Source: Dactylorhiza incarnata
Taxonomy: Eukaryota > Streptophyta > Magnoliopsida > Asparagales > Orchidaceae
Direction of reading: 5' to 3'
NCBI GenBank assembly: GCA_033032865.1
Contig: JAWHQI010000166.1
Coordinates: forward strand, 5,208,001 to 5,272,000
DNA: 64,000 bases
Position 1 is the first letter of the stretch. Each line of letters begins with the position of its first letter. Under the pieces are notes generated by a model. That model ran no database searches and was not told the DNA's origin. It saw only the letters and a list, made by a program, of their open reading frames with translations. This document shows, one piece after another, positions 54,351-64,000 of the stretch. The position numbers and the translations under genes are program-made.

Positions 54351-56059
54351 TGATGCGCAAATCTTAGCACACCACTATAGGCGGTAGCAAGACTGCGGCA
54401 CAAAACGGCAGTGTACCGATCGTTCAAGTAATATAAAATGTGGGAGTGAATCCCCAAGTATCGATCTCGAAGGAACATAGTAAGGTGGAGTTTACTATTG
54501 AGAAAGGACTTGAGATTGAAGTCCTTAAGTCGGATGGGTTGCGGAAACAGGGGGGTTTTGGTTTGTGGAAATAAAGAGAAAATACTACAACTACTCTTAT
54601 ACAATGCCGCTATGCAATGCTTCGCTTAGCGGGATGGAGACTAGGCAGGCCTTGAGCGCGCTGCTTCGCAAGGGCGGATGGACGAGTAGGCTAGCGGAAT
54701 CGAACTGTGCAGGCCTTGAGCCCGCTGCTTCATTAGGCGAATAGATTACACGGGACGCTATGCCACGCTTCACTAGGCGGATGGACGAGTAGGCAAACGG
54801 AATGAGGGTCGCAAGCACCTCGTCGACAAGCACTCCACTAGCAATTGCTAGTGCGGCACACGAACGTGACGGTGGGATGGAGGATGGAATGGGGCGCTCC
54901 TCAAATCACATAAACCACAAACATAACCACAAAACCATGGAAAATTACACTAATAATATTTAGGGTTTATGGACATCATTCATATAGAAATATACAACCT
55001 CACACATCAAATAGAATCAGCAAAAATAACAAGGAGGAGGTAAGATTACAACCGAAGCACGAAGACTCGTCGGAGATTCACGGCCGGAATCTAGGGTTGT
55101 CAATCCTCGTCCGGGCTCGGTCTTCAACTGTCGTTTGGGGTAGAAGAGGGTTGTCACTACCTCCCAATGGACACGTCTTCTTCGTCAATAGCCTTCAGCC
55201 ATGATCTTGTCGGAGAACTCCAAGAATATAGTGCAAAATTCGTTGAAATGGAGATTGGAAACTTCTGAATGATGGAGGAGGCCGAGAGGATACTCCGGCT
55301 CGAGATTGGCGTGAAGAATATGTCCGGAGCACCTCCAAATGGTGGGCGGCGATGGAGCGGAGAAAATGGCGCGGAACTGGAGCTCTTGGACGTGGGAAAG
55401 GAAATATATCCTGATTAGGGCGGAAATCTGCGCTTTTATAGAAAAATAGTCAGAAATTGGTCACGCACGGTCGAACGCACGACCGTGCGTGAACCGTGCA
55501 ATATTTAACGAGCATAAAGGCCAGGAAGACGAAGTAGGCGCGCCCGTGCATTTTACTCACGCACGGTCGAAGCCAACCGTGCGTAAAAACGCACTGGTAA
55601 ATTCAGAAAACTCGAAATCTGGCCACCAATAGGAGGTCGTGCGTTTTGTTCGCGCACGATTGAGGCCAACCGTGCGTAAAGAAAACGCACGAGCGGGGCA
55701 GATCGCCAAATTGACCAGCCGATCATAACGCACGATCGCAGCCGACCGTGCGTCAAGAAAACGCACGACCATGCGATTCATACAGGATGAATTCTGGGCA
55801 ATATGGACGATCTGCCCACCTCCACAACACACCCAAACGCTGGGAACACACCTCCAACACAAGTATAAAGGCATAAAAAGGATGGGGAGCACATTGTACT
55901 TGCCCCCAACAACAAAGCGCGCAATTGCACACCACAAACAGGCCAACAAGTGCACTTCGCAAGGAATAACAGATAACGATCAAATATGAATGATAATAAG
56001 TCTAATGTGTAGTGCTTTGACTAGAAAAATGGCCCAGTGTATATAATTTGGACTCATCA
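54351..56059 (-). repeat. 5' LTR of Athila-like element
   Basis: 1709 bp, the same structure as 49311-51032. The LTRs differ at a few dozen sites by eye, and a GATGAGTTCATAAAT segment near 50995-51009 is missing here. Confidence 0.95.
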
Positions 56060-56323
56060 TGCCTGCTACGTCGCGAGCGGGCTTCCGGGTGATATTCTTC
56101 GCCACGAGCAAAAACCTCCTCTCTTGCGACCGTGGAAATTTCCTCCGTCCGGAAAGTGGCGATCCTCCTTCGCAAAGGCTCCGGGAATTTTTTCCACCTC
56201 AATTCTGTAATCGCCTAGCGCAAATTTATAGAGCGCGAGGGCTGTCATGTCGAAACGCTCCCCCCACTGACTCATAATGAGTGGTAGAAATTTTCGGACT
56301 ATCTATTGCAAATCTCGGCCTCC
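56060..56323 (+). other. Internal end of gypsy copy 2 after nested element
   Basis: Unique non-coding sequence leading to the polypurine tract; 56280-56323 matches 16513-16555 of copy 1 in inverse orientation. Confidence 0.6.
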
Positions 56324-56339
56324 GAAAACTGGGGGCAAT
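56324..56339 (+). promoter_or_regulatory. Polypurine tract of gypsy copy 2
   Basis: GAAAACTGGGGGCAAT before TGTTGGGG. Confidence 0.8.
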
Positions 56340-58275
56340 TGTTGGGGTTCCCCTAAAAGGGTTCGGGTTGAGTCAGACCAAGAGTTTCTCATCACAGACT
56401 CGCCCGGACCCGCTTGACAACCCCAATTTTATGTCTGGTCTTAATCTCGTAGCTAAGCATCTTCGCGCTACCACTTGTTCCATAAAAATTGCTCAAGAGC
56501 GCTTCCGCTCGCTCCTGCGCCGTAAGAGCGCTTCCGCTCGCTCCTGCCCCGTAAGAGCGCTTCCGCTCGCTCCTGCCTTGTAAGAGCGCTTTCGCTCCCT
56601 CTTGTGCTGTAAGAGCGCGTCCGCTCGCTCCTGCTCCGTAAGAGCGTCTCCGCTCGCTCCTGCTCCGTAAGAGCGCCTCGGTTCGCTCCTGCTCCGTAAG
56701 AGCGCCTCAGCTCGCTCCTGCTCCGTAAGAGCGCTTCCGCTCGCTCCTGCCCCGTAAGAGCGCCTCCGCTCGCTCCTGCCCCATAAGAGTGCCTCCGCTC
56801 GCTCCTGCCCCGTAAGAGCGCTTCCGCTCGCTCCTCCCCCGTAACAGCGCTTCCGCTCGCTCCTGCCCCGTAAGAGCGCTTCCGCTCGCTCCTGCTCCGT
56901 AAGAGCGCTTCCACTCGCTCCCACTCCGCGGGAAGTGCTCTTGTGCTCCCGCTCGCTCCTGCTCCGCAGGAAGCGCTTCCGCTCGCTCCTGCTCCGTATG
57001 AGCGCTTCCGCTCGCTCCTGCCCCGTAAGAGCGCTTCCGCTCTCTCCTGTCCCGTAAGAGCGTTTCCGCTCGCTCCTGCTCCGTAAGAGCGCTTCCGCTC
57101 GCTCCTGCTCCATAAGAGCGCATCCGCTCGCTCCTGCTCCGTAAGAGCGCCTCCGCTCGCTCCTGCTCCGTGGGAAGTGCTCTTGCGCTCCTACTCGCTC
57201 CTACTCCGCAGGAAGCGCTCCCTCTCCACGGGAGACACTTCCGCTCTCGTATGATCCTCATGGTGCACCACTATCATCCATCGCCGGCGGCGATCGCCGG
57301 CCACCACCACCACCACCACAAGGGAGGCTGCCCAGCGTGACCGGGGGGGCAAATTCGTCATAATCACAAAGTTGACAATCCGCGTGCCCCGAATCAAGCA
57401 TCATCATTCTCTTGTCCAAGAATCAGTATGACACAGTTACCAGAACACTCTCCTCAAAAACTATAAAAGGAGGGTCAGGCCTCCATTTGAAGGGACTTTT
57501 GGCGTGGGGAGAAGAATGAGCTATTGAGTTTTCCGGCGATGACTCTTTGAAGATCTTCATCAACCTTCAAGCTCCCCCTCGAGGATTTCCATCAGCATTC
57601 CAGCTCTCCTTTAAATACTTTAGGAGAATCCCAGTTGGATTCCAAACTCTCTAGTGTGGACCCCATATACGCTCTGCTCCAGGCCGCTCCACAGTGCTCC
57701 GCTCCAGGCCGCTCCGCAGCGCTCCGCTCCGCAGCGCTCTTCTCCAGGCCGCTCCGCTGCAGGCCGCTCCGCTCTAGGCCGCTCCGCTCCGCAGCGCTCC
57801 GCTCCAGGCCGCTCCGCTCCGCAGCGCACCGCTCCAGGCCGCTCCGCTCCGCAGCGCTCCGCTCCAGGCCGCTCCCCTCCAGGCCGCTCCGCAACGCTCC
57901 ACTCCAGGCCGCTCCACAGCGCTCCGCTCCAGGCCGCTCCGCAGCGCTCAGCTCCAGGCCGCTCCGCTCAAGTCTATCCCCGAGCACGCTTCAGTGCACT
58001 ACGCTCGGCTCCCGAGGATTTGAAGGACTTAACAAAATCTTTGTAACGAGCGGTGGCTTGTCACCCTCGAAAAATAATTCTCTCTGTAACTCACAAAACT
58101 AGTGGATCGTTCAGAACTGGGCTAGGCCCCGTGGTTTTTTCTCTTTCCGGGTTTTCCACGTAAAAACCTCGCTGTCTACTGTTGGTTCTCATTTTTGACT
58201 GTTTACGCGTTTGACACGCTCTCGAGCTAATGCGGTTCAGCTCGACCGGTCCAAGAGAGCGTTGAACGACCAGCA

Positions 58276-58278
<3 letters not shown>
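56340..58278 (+). repeat. 3' LTR of gypsy copy 2, 1939 bp
   Basis: Array b 56490-57240 (about 25 units), TATA box 57462-57469, array a 57660-57975 (about 12 units). It ends CCAGCAACA and runs directly into (CA)n. Confidence 0.95.

Positions 58279-58318
<40 letters not shown>
58279..58318. repeat. CA/TA microsatellite
   Basis: (CA)n then (TA)n, right flank of gypsy copy 2. Confidence 0.95.
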
Positions 58319-59132
58319 GGGCCGCGTTCATATGAGAACACATATGTCGTGTGAACTGTGCGAACCCCCACATTTGGGCACCAAAATGGACATGTAAGAT
58401 ATGAATTTTGACTGGTTCCACGAGACCTACAACTTTTATGTTGAACACTTTTTCTAATTTTGCTTGGATAAGCTGGATTTTGGACCCGAATACATCTAAA
58501 AAAACGAGACTACTTCCGCCCAGATATATTTTTAAAATAGTGCTGAATTTAATATTTTTAATGCAATAAATAAAATATGCTTATCCACCATATTGATTTG
58601 TCAGCACTAATCTAATGATAATCCTACATGATATTATATTAATATTTTGATGTTAGGTGAGAAATTTATACATCTAAGTATTGGACATCTAAGTTGTATT
58701 ATATTTTTAAGATCCTAAATTCAATGAGGGCGTGGATTATCTCTGGGGCGGGTTGCCCGGATAAAATTGCTCTTGGCAGGCTTCTAGGATAGCATTCTTC
58801 TGGGTGAAAAGAGATGCAAAAATAAATTGAATCTCACCGTCTGCATTGATGGGTCGTCACAATACTTGTGTTGTATTGTTGGTGTATATTGCATTGGCCA
58901 AGATTTTATGTTGTATCATTTATGTGTATAGTAATGCACATGATACTTGGATAATCCAAATAAATCTATGTAGTCGGATTGGAACAACAACACTGCGACC
59001 TAGGTTGGCTCATCGAGACGATTTCAATGAGGCCAAATTCGCGCGATTCTAAGTCCGGTTGACCCCTCAAATGGCTTCCGGAGCAATTCACGGGGACAAA
59101 CCCGAATCAGCCCGGCCCGGCCTGGACCATCC
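58319..59132. other. Unassigned region; possible transposon end at 58319
   Basis: GGGCCGCGTTCATATGAGAA follows the TA tract and resembles the abrupt end of a DNA transposon or Helitron, but no partner end is in the window. The rest is AT-rich with no coding frame. Confidence 0.4.
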
Positions 59133-59137
59133 CAAAC

Positions 59138-59963
59138 TGTTGGGAAATCAGGTGCAAACCCCATGGCACCCCTATAAAATTTGCAGGTAACAAGAACACA
59201 GAAAAACAACCACAGAATTTATATAATCAAAATATAAATGCAAATACAGGAGAAAATTTAACCGTCCGATGAAATATACGCGGATTTGTCGGACACGCAC
59301 GATCCACGAGAGAGTAGAAGATCTGGACTGCAATTCGCCTTGCGAACGCACAAGGTTCACCGGAACCTTCAACGTCGAAGTCCGACGTTCAACCGCAACC
59401 ACCACCGGAGACCAACGCCGCCACCGGAGACAAACACCACCACCGAGATCAAAACGCCGTCAAGGCTAACTGCACTCGCGCACACCTTCAACGTCTACGG
59501 TGATCTCCACCAAGCCCGACGACGACTCCCTCTCCAACGCCGGCGGCTCACCTCCAAGACCCGCGGCACTACTCTCTCCAACGGCGAAACACCAAGGCCG
59601 GCGACGGCCTCCCCGTCGCACGAGAGAGAGAGAGAGAGAATGGGAGAGAGAGAGGAAGTGGGCGGTTTTCTCCAAGAAAAAACTACAGGCGGCTTCTTCC
59701 TCCCAGGCATTTTTCTCTAGAAAAGCTACAGGCTGCTGTTTCCAAAATAAACATACGGCTCTTCCAAAAACGCACAGTCTGTTTACTCCAAGATAGGCAA
59801 TTAATCTTCTCCTGGCAGTTTCTCCATTATAAAACCCACGCAGGCAGTTTCTCTTTTTTTTTTCAAAACCATGTGGCTGCAGTTATTTTATATAATATAT
59901 AATATATATATAATCATAAAATATATAATCTTGATGGCGATCCGAACCAAACAAATCTCAACA
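59138..59963 (-). repeat. 3' LTR of Tork-like element
   Basis: 826 bp; contains (GA)n at about 59620-59656 and a (TA)n-rich stretch near 59885-59910. Unlike the other LTRs here, no inverted-word array is seen. Confidence 0.95.
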
Positions 59964-59977
59964 AATCACCACCTTGG
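59964..59977 (-). promoter_or_regulatory. Polypurine tract of Tork-like element
   Basis: The minus strand reads CCAAGGTGGTGATT before TGTTGAGA, a usual copia arrangement. Confidence 0.8.
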
Positions 59978-60141
59978 TTCGGGATCCGGAGCCACCACCT
60001 GCACGAAGCACTCCCTACACTAAGCACCGCCCCAAAATCCTGAGGCGTCAGCCGACCTGCTCCAGTCGACTCATCTCTGCTCAGTCTCAACCCCTGAATG
60101 TCAACGCAACCGGATCGCTGAATCTAACTCGCCTAGTCAGA

Positions 60142-61416
60142 CTACCAGAAGGGCGATCCCCTGCACCACCTCGACCATGCATCCACCCTGTCGGCCGCAG
60201 AAATCATGGGCACACCACCTCGCATCGTGGTCCCCATCAGCCAGTACAAACTACTGCGCTGCACAGCTCGCATGAGCACGGTGCGCCCTCGCCTCACCGT
60301 CAGAACTTCACCTCTCGATGCAAAACTGCACCCACCGGAGTCCAATCTGCCCAACGAAATCAGATTCCTGCGTAGCTTCGGTACCAGATGTACCTGCTCA
60401 AGCCTACGCACTGCTCTATCATGCGTCCGTATGTCCACCGTCCCTGTCCCCGTGACCTCACATGTTGAGCCGTCACCCAGAAAGACCGACCCAGTCGTCA
60501 CCTCCAGTGAACTGAACATCCCTGCATCTGAGCAAATGTGCTGCGAAGCACCAGAATTTAATATCCAGCTATCAGAGTCACTCTGACTCTCAGTGACGCA
60601 ATAAAAACCGTCATCTCCTTCCAGGTCCAATGTCATTAAACCCTCATCTTGGACATCCTTCGAAGTTCCAGAACTTCCTGCACGTTGCGGACAATTTCTC
60701 CTAATGTGACCAACCTGTCTGCAGTGGTGACACGTCACTGCCTTCTTCGACGCCGACCGAGCTCGTGCACTGCTCGATCCTCTGTCAAAACTCCTCTTGC
60801 GTCCATGCGCTGCCAAGATCTGGTCACCCCTAGGAGTGGGGTCCTTTAACATCTGACTAGATAACAGCGCCGACGTGACTTCTTCCAGCCCCATCGTATC
60901 CTTCCCATACAGGAGCGTAGTCACCATGTGCTTGTATGACGCTGGGAGCGAGGTAAGAAGCAAGAGGGATGTGTCTTCTTCCTCCACCTTCACACCAACC
61001 ACATGCAGTTGGTTAAGAAGTCCATTGAACACATTGAAGTGTTCCTGCAGGTTACCACCCTCCTGCATCGTCAGGCCGTACAATCTCTGCTTCAGTAACA
61101 GCCTCGCGGTCAACGACTTGCTCATGTAGAGTCCCTCAAGCTTCTCCCACAACGTGACAGTGGACTCTTCAATACCGATGTTGAACAACACCTTGTCGTC
61201 GACGCACATCCGAATAGCGCTAGTTGCGCACTCATCCATCTCAGTCCACTCAGAATCCTTCACCGGATCGGGCAAAGAATAACGCTCCTGCAGCACTTGG
61301 ATCAACCCCTGCTCAACCAGCATATCCTTGACCCGAATCTGCCATAGGCGGAAATTCCCGCTGCCGTCAAACTTCTCCACTGAATACCTTGCCAACACTG
61401 AATTCTTCCTTGCCAT
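60142..61416 (-). pseudogene. Copia gag-protease, C-terminally truncated, mutated active site
   Basis: ATG at 61414-61416; 424 residues. Residues 10-190 are a UBN2-type gag like that of Tnt1 (EKFDGSGNFRLWQ, LYGLTMQEGGNLQEHFNVFN, LLLLTSLPASYKH). The zinc knuckle CHHCRQVGHIRRNC is at about 229-242. Protease follows at about 284 with WILNSGASQH: the catalytic Asp of the usual D-S-G triad is Asn. GAG-pre-integrase sequence (SSLYWLMG) begins near 385, then the frame ends in unrelated sequence. Gag might still be made and assemble; the protease should be inactive. Confidence 0.9.
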
Positions 61417-61550
61417 AGATTCCCTCAGCAAACTAGAATACTTGATTTGTTCAAAGGTCGGATCTGAGAGAGTGGGAAGAGGACCTAGTCGTTCACCACC
61501 GCAGTCAAACCCTTCCTAGAACGTCCAATCACGGTCGTCTACCGAACCTC

Positions 61551-61562
61551 GCTTTGATACCA
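61551..61562 (-). promoter_or_regulatory. Primer-binding site of Tork-like element
   Basis: The minus strand reads TGGTATCAAAGC, the initiator-Met site with one difference from TGGTATCAGAGC, 2 bp inside the LTR. Confidence 0.9.
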
Positions 61563-61564
61563 CT

Positions 61565-62046
61565 TGTTGGGAAATCAGGTGCAAACCGTAGAGCACCGCT
61601 ATAAAATTTGCAGGTAACAAGAACACAGAAAAACAACCACAAAATTTATATAATCAAAATATAAATGCAAATACCAGAGAAAATTTAACCGTCCGATGAA
61701 ATATAAGCGGATCCGTCGGACACGCACGATCCACGAGAGAGTAGAAGATCTGGACTGCAATTCGCCTTGCGAACGCACAAGGTTCACTGGAACCTTCAAC
61801 GTCGAAGTCCGACGTTCAACCGCAACCACCACCGGAGACCAACGCCGCCACCGGAGACAAACGCCACCACCGAGATCAAAACGCCGTCAAGGCTAACTGC
61901 ACTCGCGCACGCCTTCAACGTCTACGGCGATCTCCACCAAACCAGACGACGACTCCCTCTCCAACGCCGGCGGCTCACCTCCAAGACCGGCGACACTACT
62001 CTCTCCAACGGCGAAACACCAAGGCCGGCTACGTCCTCCCCGTCGC

Positions 62047-62082
<36 letters not shown>

Positions 62083-62341
62083 ACGGGAGAGAGAGAGAGA
62101 GGAAGTGGGCGGCTTTCTCCAAGAAAAAACTACAGGTGGCTTCTTCCTCCCCGACGTTTTTCTCTAGAAAAGCTACAGGCTGCTGTTTCCAAAATAAACA
62201 TACGGCTCTTCCAAAAACACACAGTCTGTTTACTCCAAGATAGGCAGTTAATCTTCTCCTGGCAGTTTCTCCATTATAAAACCCACGCAGGCAGTTTCTC
62301 TTTTTTTTTTCAAAACCATGTGGCTGCAGTTATTTTATATA

Positions 62342-62405
<64 letters not shown>

Positions 62406-62454
62406 CATAAAATATATAATCTTGATGGCGATCCGAACCAAACAAATCTCAACG
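61565..62454 (-). repeat. 5' LTR of Tork-like element
   Basis: 890 bp. (GA)n at 62050-62100 and a long (TA)n at about 62347-62400 account for most of the extra length over the 3' LTR. The terminal base on the plus strand is G in place of A. Confidence 0.95.
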
Positions 62455-62459
62455 CAAAC

Positions 62460-64000
62460 TAGGCTGATCTCCCCTTCCTCAAGCTAGGGCCAAAGCCCTA
62501 GCGTGAGGCGGGACAAGGGGTGGCAGCCACCGTGGCTTCCCCCATTATATTCTGGCTGCAAATCGGCTGCCTGAAAGCACGAGGAGGGTTATGTATCAAA
62601 CTAATTTCATTGTGCGTGTATTATATATATGTAACGGTAATCGCCGATCATTGTGTGTAACGGCAATCGTCGATTGCTGAGCTTTATGTGTAATGGAGAT
62701 CAATCGACTGAGCTTTATGTGTAATGGAGATCGACGATTGGCATCTGTTTTGTGTAATAGTGATCGATCATCACCGAGGGTTATGGCATGCGGCGGTTGG
62801 GATCGTAGAGTAGCTGGTGTTGAATGTTATAAGCGACTAATGGAGCTATTATACATTGTAAGAGTAGGAAAGGAGGGGCACTTACCATAACAATTGTAGT
62901 GGTGGATGCGAGTTAAGGAGGTGTGGCGTCGACAGTTAATTAATTGTCTCTAAATAAGTTTTTATATATATCTCATATTCTCATGTGTGTGTCCATCTAT
63001 GGAATGGATACATTGTTTGTTGTTTGTTTGTGTTTATCTTTTTCTTCCTCCACATTTCACTATAATACATGTTAGGCTACGGCCTTAGGGGAATTACCGA
63101 CCATCTCCACCTAGTAACGAATTAGGTTCATATTAGTCGCCTAGGATCCCCCGTGGCCATGGACGACCGCCCCTCTCCTCTTTCTTCCTTCCCAAGAAGC
63201 ATTTCTAGATGTTAATGGGTAGAAAAATCTGAAAGTTTGAAACACATATCTCTCTAAGCGCTCAAACATTGATTGAAGGTGGCATTAGATTGCACTCAAA
63301 AAAAGCTACGAGATAGGCTATTAAATCGAAGGTTTTGGTGGAGTGTTGACGAGGCGGTTGTTTCACCTAAATAAATCTTTCGTCAGCGATTGTCAGTGTC
63401 CTGGATCTTCGATCGAGAAACTATCGTCACCAACGGACTCGTGGCGGCAAGACGAAGCTTCCTTGAAATTTTCATCTCATTCCGAACACTTCCATTTTTT
63501 TGGTGTCGCCCCCACTCCAACAAACCTAACCAGGCTACCTGGATCCCCCAGGGGTAAAGTTGTCCGACCATCAAAATTGGTGATCCTAAGGACATAAATT
63601 GAGGGTTTTTATTCGTCCGCCGATTATTTGTGATGGTGAAATTCATGTGCGCCCCTCTTAAAATCTATAATATGGGATCTCCTCCTTCATTTGAAGTGAC
63701 TGGTTATTGAATGAAGAGTACAAATCATGTGTTTTGTGCGTTGCAAATTGAAAAGTCTCTGACGAGTGTCAACTAGCAGCGTGCCTGTGAGTTTCGCTCT
63801 CCAGTGTGTGCCCGGCATTCCGCTCTCCAGTGCGTGCCCCGACGTTCCTGTTGCGGTGTAGTTCACATCCGATGTAGAGAAAACCACCGGGCTCGTGCGT
63901 AACGACTTCATGATTTATTGATGCGTGCTTCATATTTGTTTTTTTTTCTCGTGACTCACGTAGCTGCTCGTCAGTCCACCTTGTCGGCTGCAATCTGACA
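62460..64000. other. Unassigned right end of window
   Basis: No ORF above 90 codons and no LTR or transposon end. A 14-bp inverted repeat with one mismatch (CCTCAAGCTAGGGC... at 62478-62507) and four TGTGTAATGGAGATC-type short repeats (62630-62775) are the only structures. It may be the host DNA that received the Tork-like element. Confidence 0.4.
62630..62775. repeat. Short repeats of TGTGTAATGGAGATCGA type
   Basis: GTAACGGTAATCG, GTAACGGCAATCG, GTAATGGAGATCAATCG, GTAATGGAGATCGACG and GTAATAGTGATCGATC occur in sequence, each followed by a short GATTG or CGATT word. Confidence 0.7.

Larger units (their letters stand above)
49311..56059 (-). mobile_element. Athila-like non-autonomous LTR element nested in gypsy copy 2
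   Basis: LTRs of 1.7 kb (49311-51032 and 54351-56059) begin TGATG and end CATCA on the plus strand. Flanks are CGCCT (49306-49310) and TGCCT (56060-56064), a duplication with one mismatch. On the minus strand: 5' LTR, primer site TTTTGGCTCCGTTGCCGGGG, a CCHC ORF, non-coding sequence, polypurine tract, 3' LTR. No reverse transcriptase or integrase. The primer site, tRNA-Asp-like with one mismatch, suggests an Athila-type relative. Confidence 0.9.
44668..58278 (+). mobile_element. Non-autonomous gypsy-type element, copy 2 (plus strand)
   Basis: Same family as 13316-30620 in the opposite orientation: LTRs TGTTGGGG...GCAACA, the same primer site, gag start, 46-bp satellite and polypurine tract. 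Gag is shortened by an internal deletion and there is no pol. An Athila-like element is inserted at 49311-56059. The left flank ends TATAT but the right flank begins CACAC, so no target-site duplication is visible. Confidence 0.9.
59138..62454 (-). mobile_element. Tork/Tnt1-like copia element, pol deleted (minus strand)
   Basis: LTRs at 59138-59963 and 61565-62454 start TGTTGGG and end CAACA or CAACG on the plus strand. CAAAC at 59133-59137 and 62455-62459 is the target-site duplication. On the minus strand: 5' LTR, initiator-Met primer site, gag-protease frame, a short tail, polypurine tract, 3' LTR. Integrase and reverse transcriptase are missing. The LTR lengths differ through GA and TA microsatellites. 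Confidence 0.95.

Noticed and set aside
59286..59796. Arg/Thr/Pro-rich frames in the Tork-like LTRs
   Set aside because: Duplicated at 61696-62243 because it is LTR sequence, with indels that change the frame.

Overview
This window is plant nuclear DNA from a repeat-rich, eudicot-like genome. Everything I can recognise is transposable-element sequence: Ty1/copia and Ty3/gypsy-type LTR retrotransposons, Helitron-like elements, TA/TG/GA microsatellites and GC-rich minisatellites. I see no ordinary cellular gene, no tRNA or rRNA gene, no CRISPR array and nothing bacterial. Most long open frames in the GC-rich parts are stop-free artefacts of tandem repeats. Species cannot be named from the sequence alone.

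Layout, left to right. 1-7606: the 3' halves of two related SIRE-type copia elements in tandem, each an env-like ORF followed by a polypurine tract and a 3' LTR. The first (A) appears to be inserted in the env-like gene of the second (B), and B in a minus-strand copia protease-integrase fragment (7607-8940). 8941-9690 is an LTR-like promoter fragment, and 9691-12240 is unassigned AT-rich DNA. From 12240 to 44622 there is a head-to-tail chain of at least five short Helitron-like elements (A-E), each joined to the next through a TA/TG tract, plus one inverted nested copy (F). The chain is interrupted by a gypsy-type element (13316-30620, minus strand, TSD TATAT), which is itself split inside gag by a copia element (20274-28376, TSD AACAC). 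It is interrupted again by a Tekay/Del-like element with 5.3-kb LTRs (34908-44518, TSD ATTAC). 44668-58278 is a second, plus-strand copy of the gypsy family, hosting an Athila-like non-autonomous element (49311-56059). 59138-62454 is a Tork/Tnt1-like copia element (minus strand, TSD CAAAC) that keeps gag and protease only. 62455-64000 is unassigned.

No element with both ends visible is autonomous. They carry LTRs, primer-binding sites and polypurine tracts, at most a gag or gag-like ORF, and no reverse transcriptase; they would need enzymes supplied by relatives elsewhere. The most notable observations are: (1) most LTR families here carry their own minisatellite of short inverted repeats upstream of the TATA box; (2) a gypsy family has minisatellites in its LTRs and a 46-bp array after gag, with 3.18-kb and 1.48-kb LTRs in a single element; (3) the Helitron-like chain ends in CTCG instead of CTRR; (4) an env-like gene appears to contain two 67-bp GT-AG introns in a 151-bp duplicated unit; (5) a 61-nt hairpin occurs twice with compensatory stem changes; (6) a ~92-nt module is shared by a copia internal region and a gypsy LTR.
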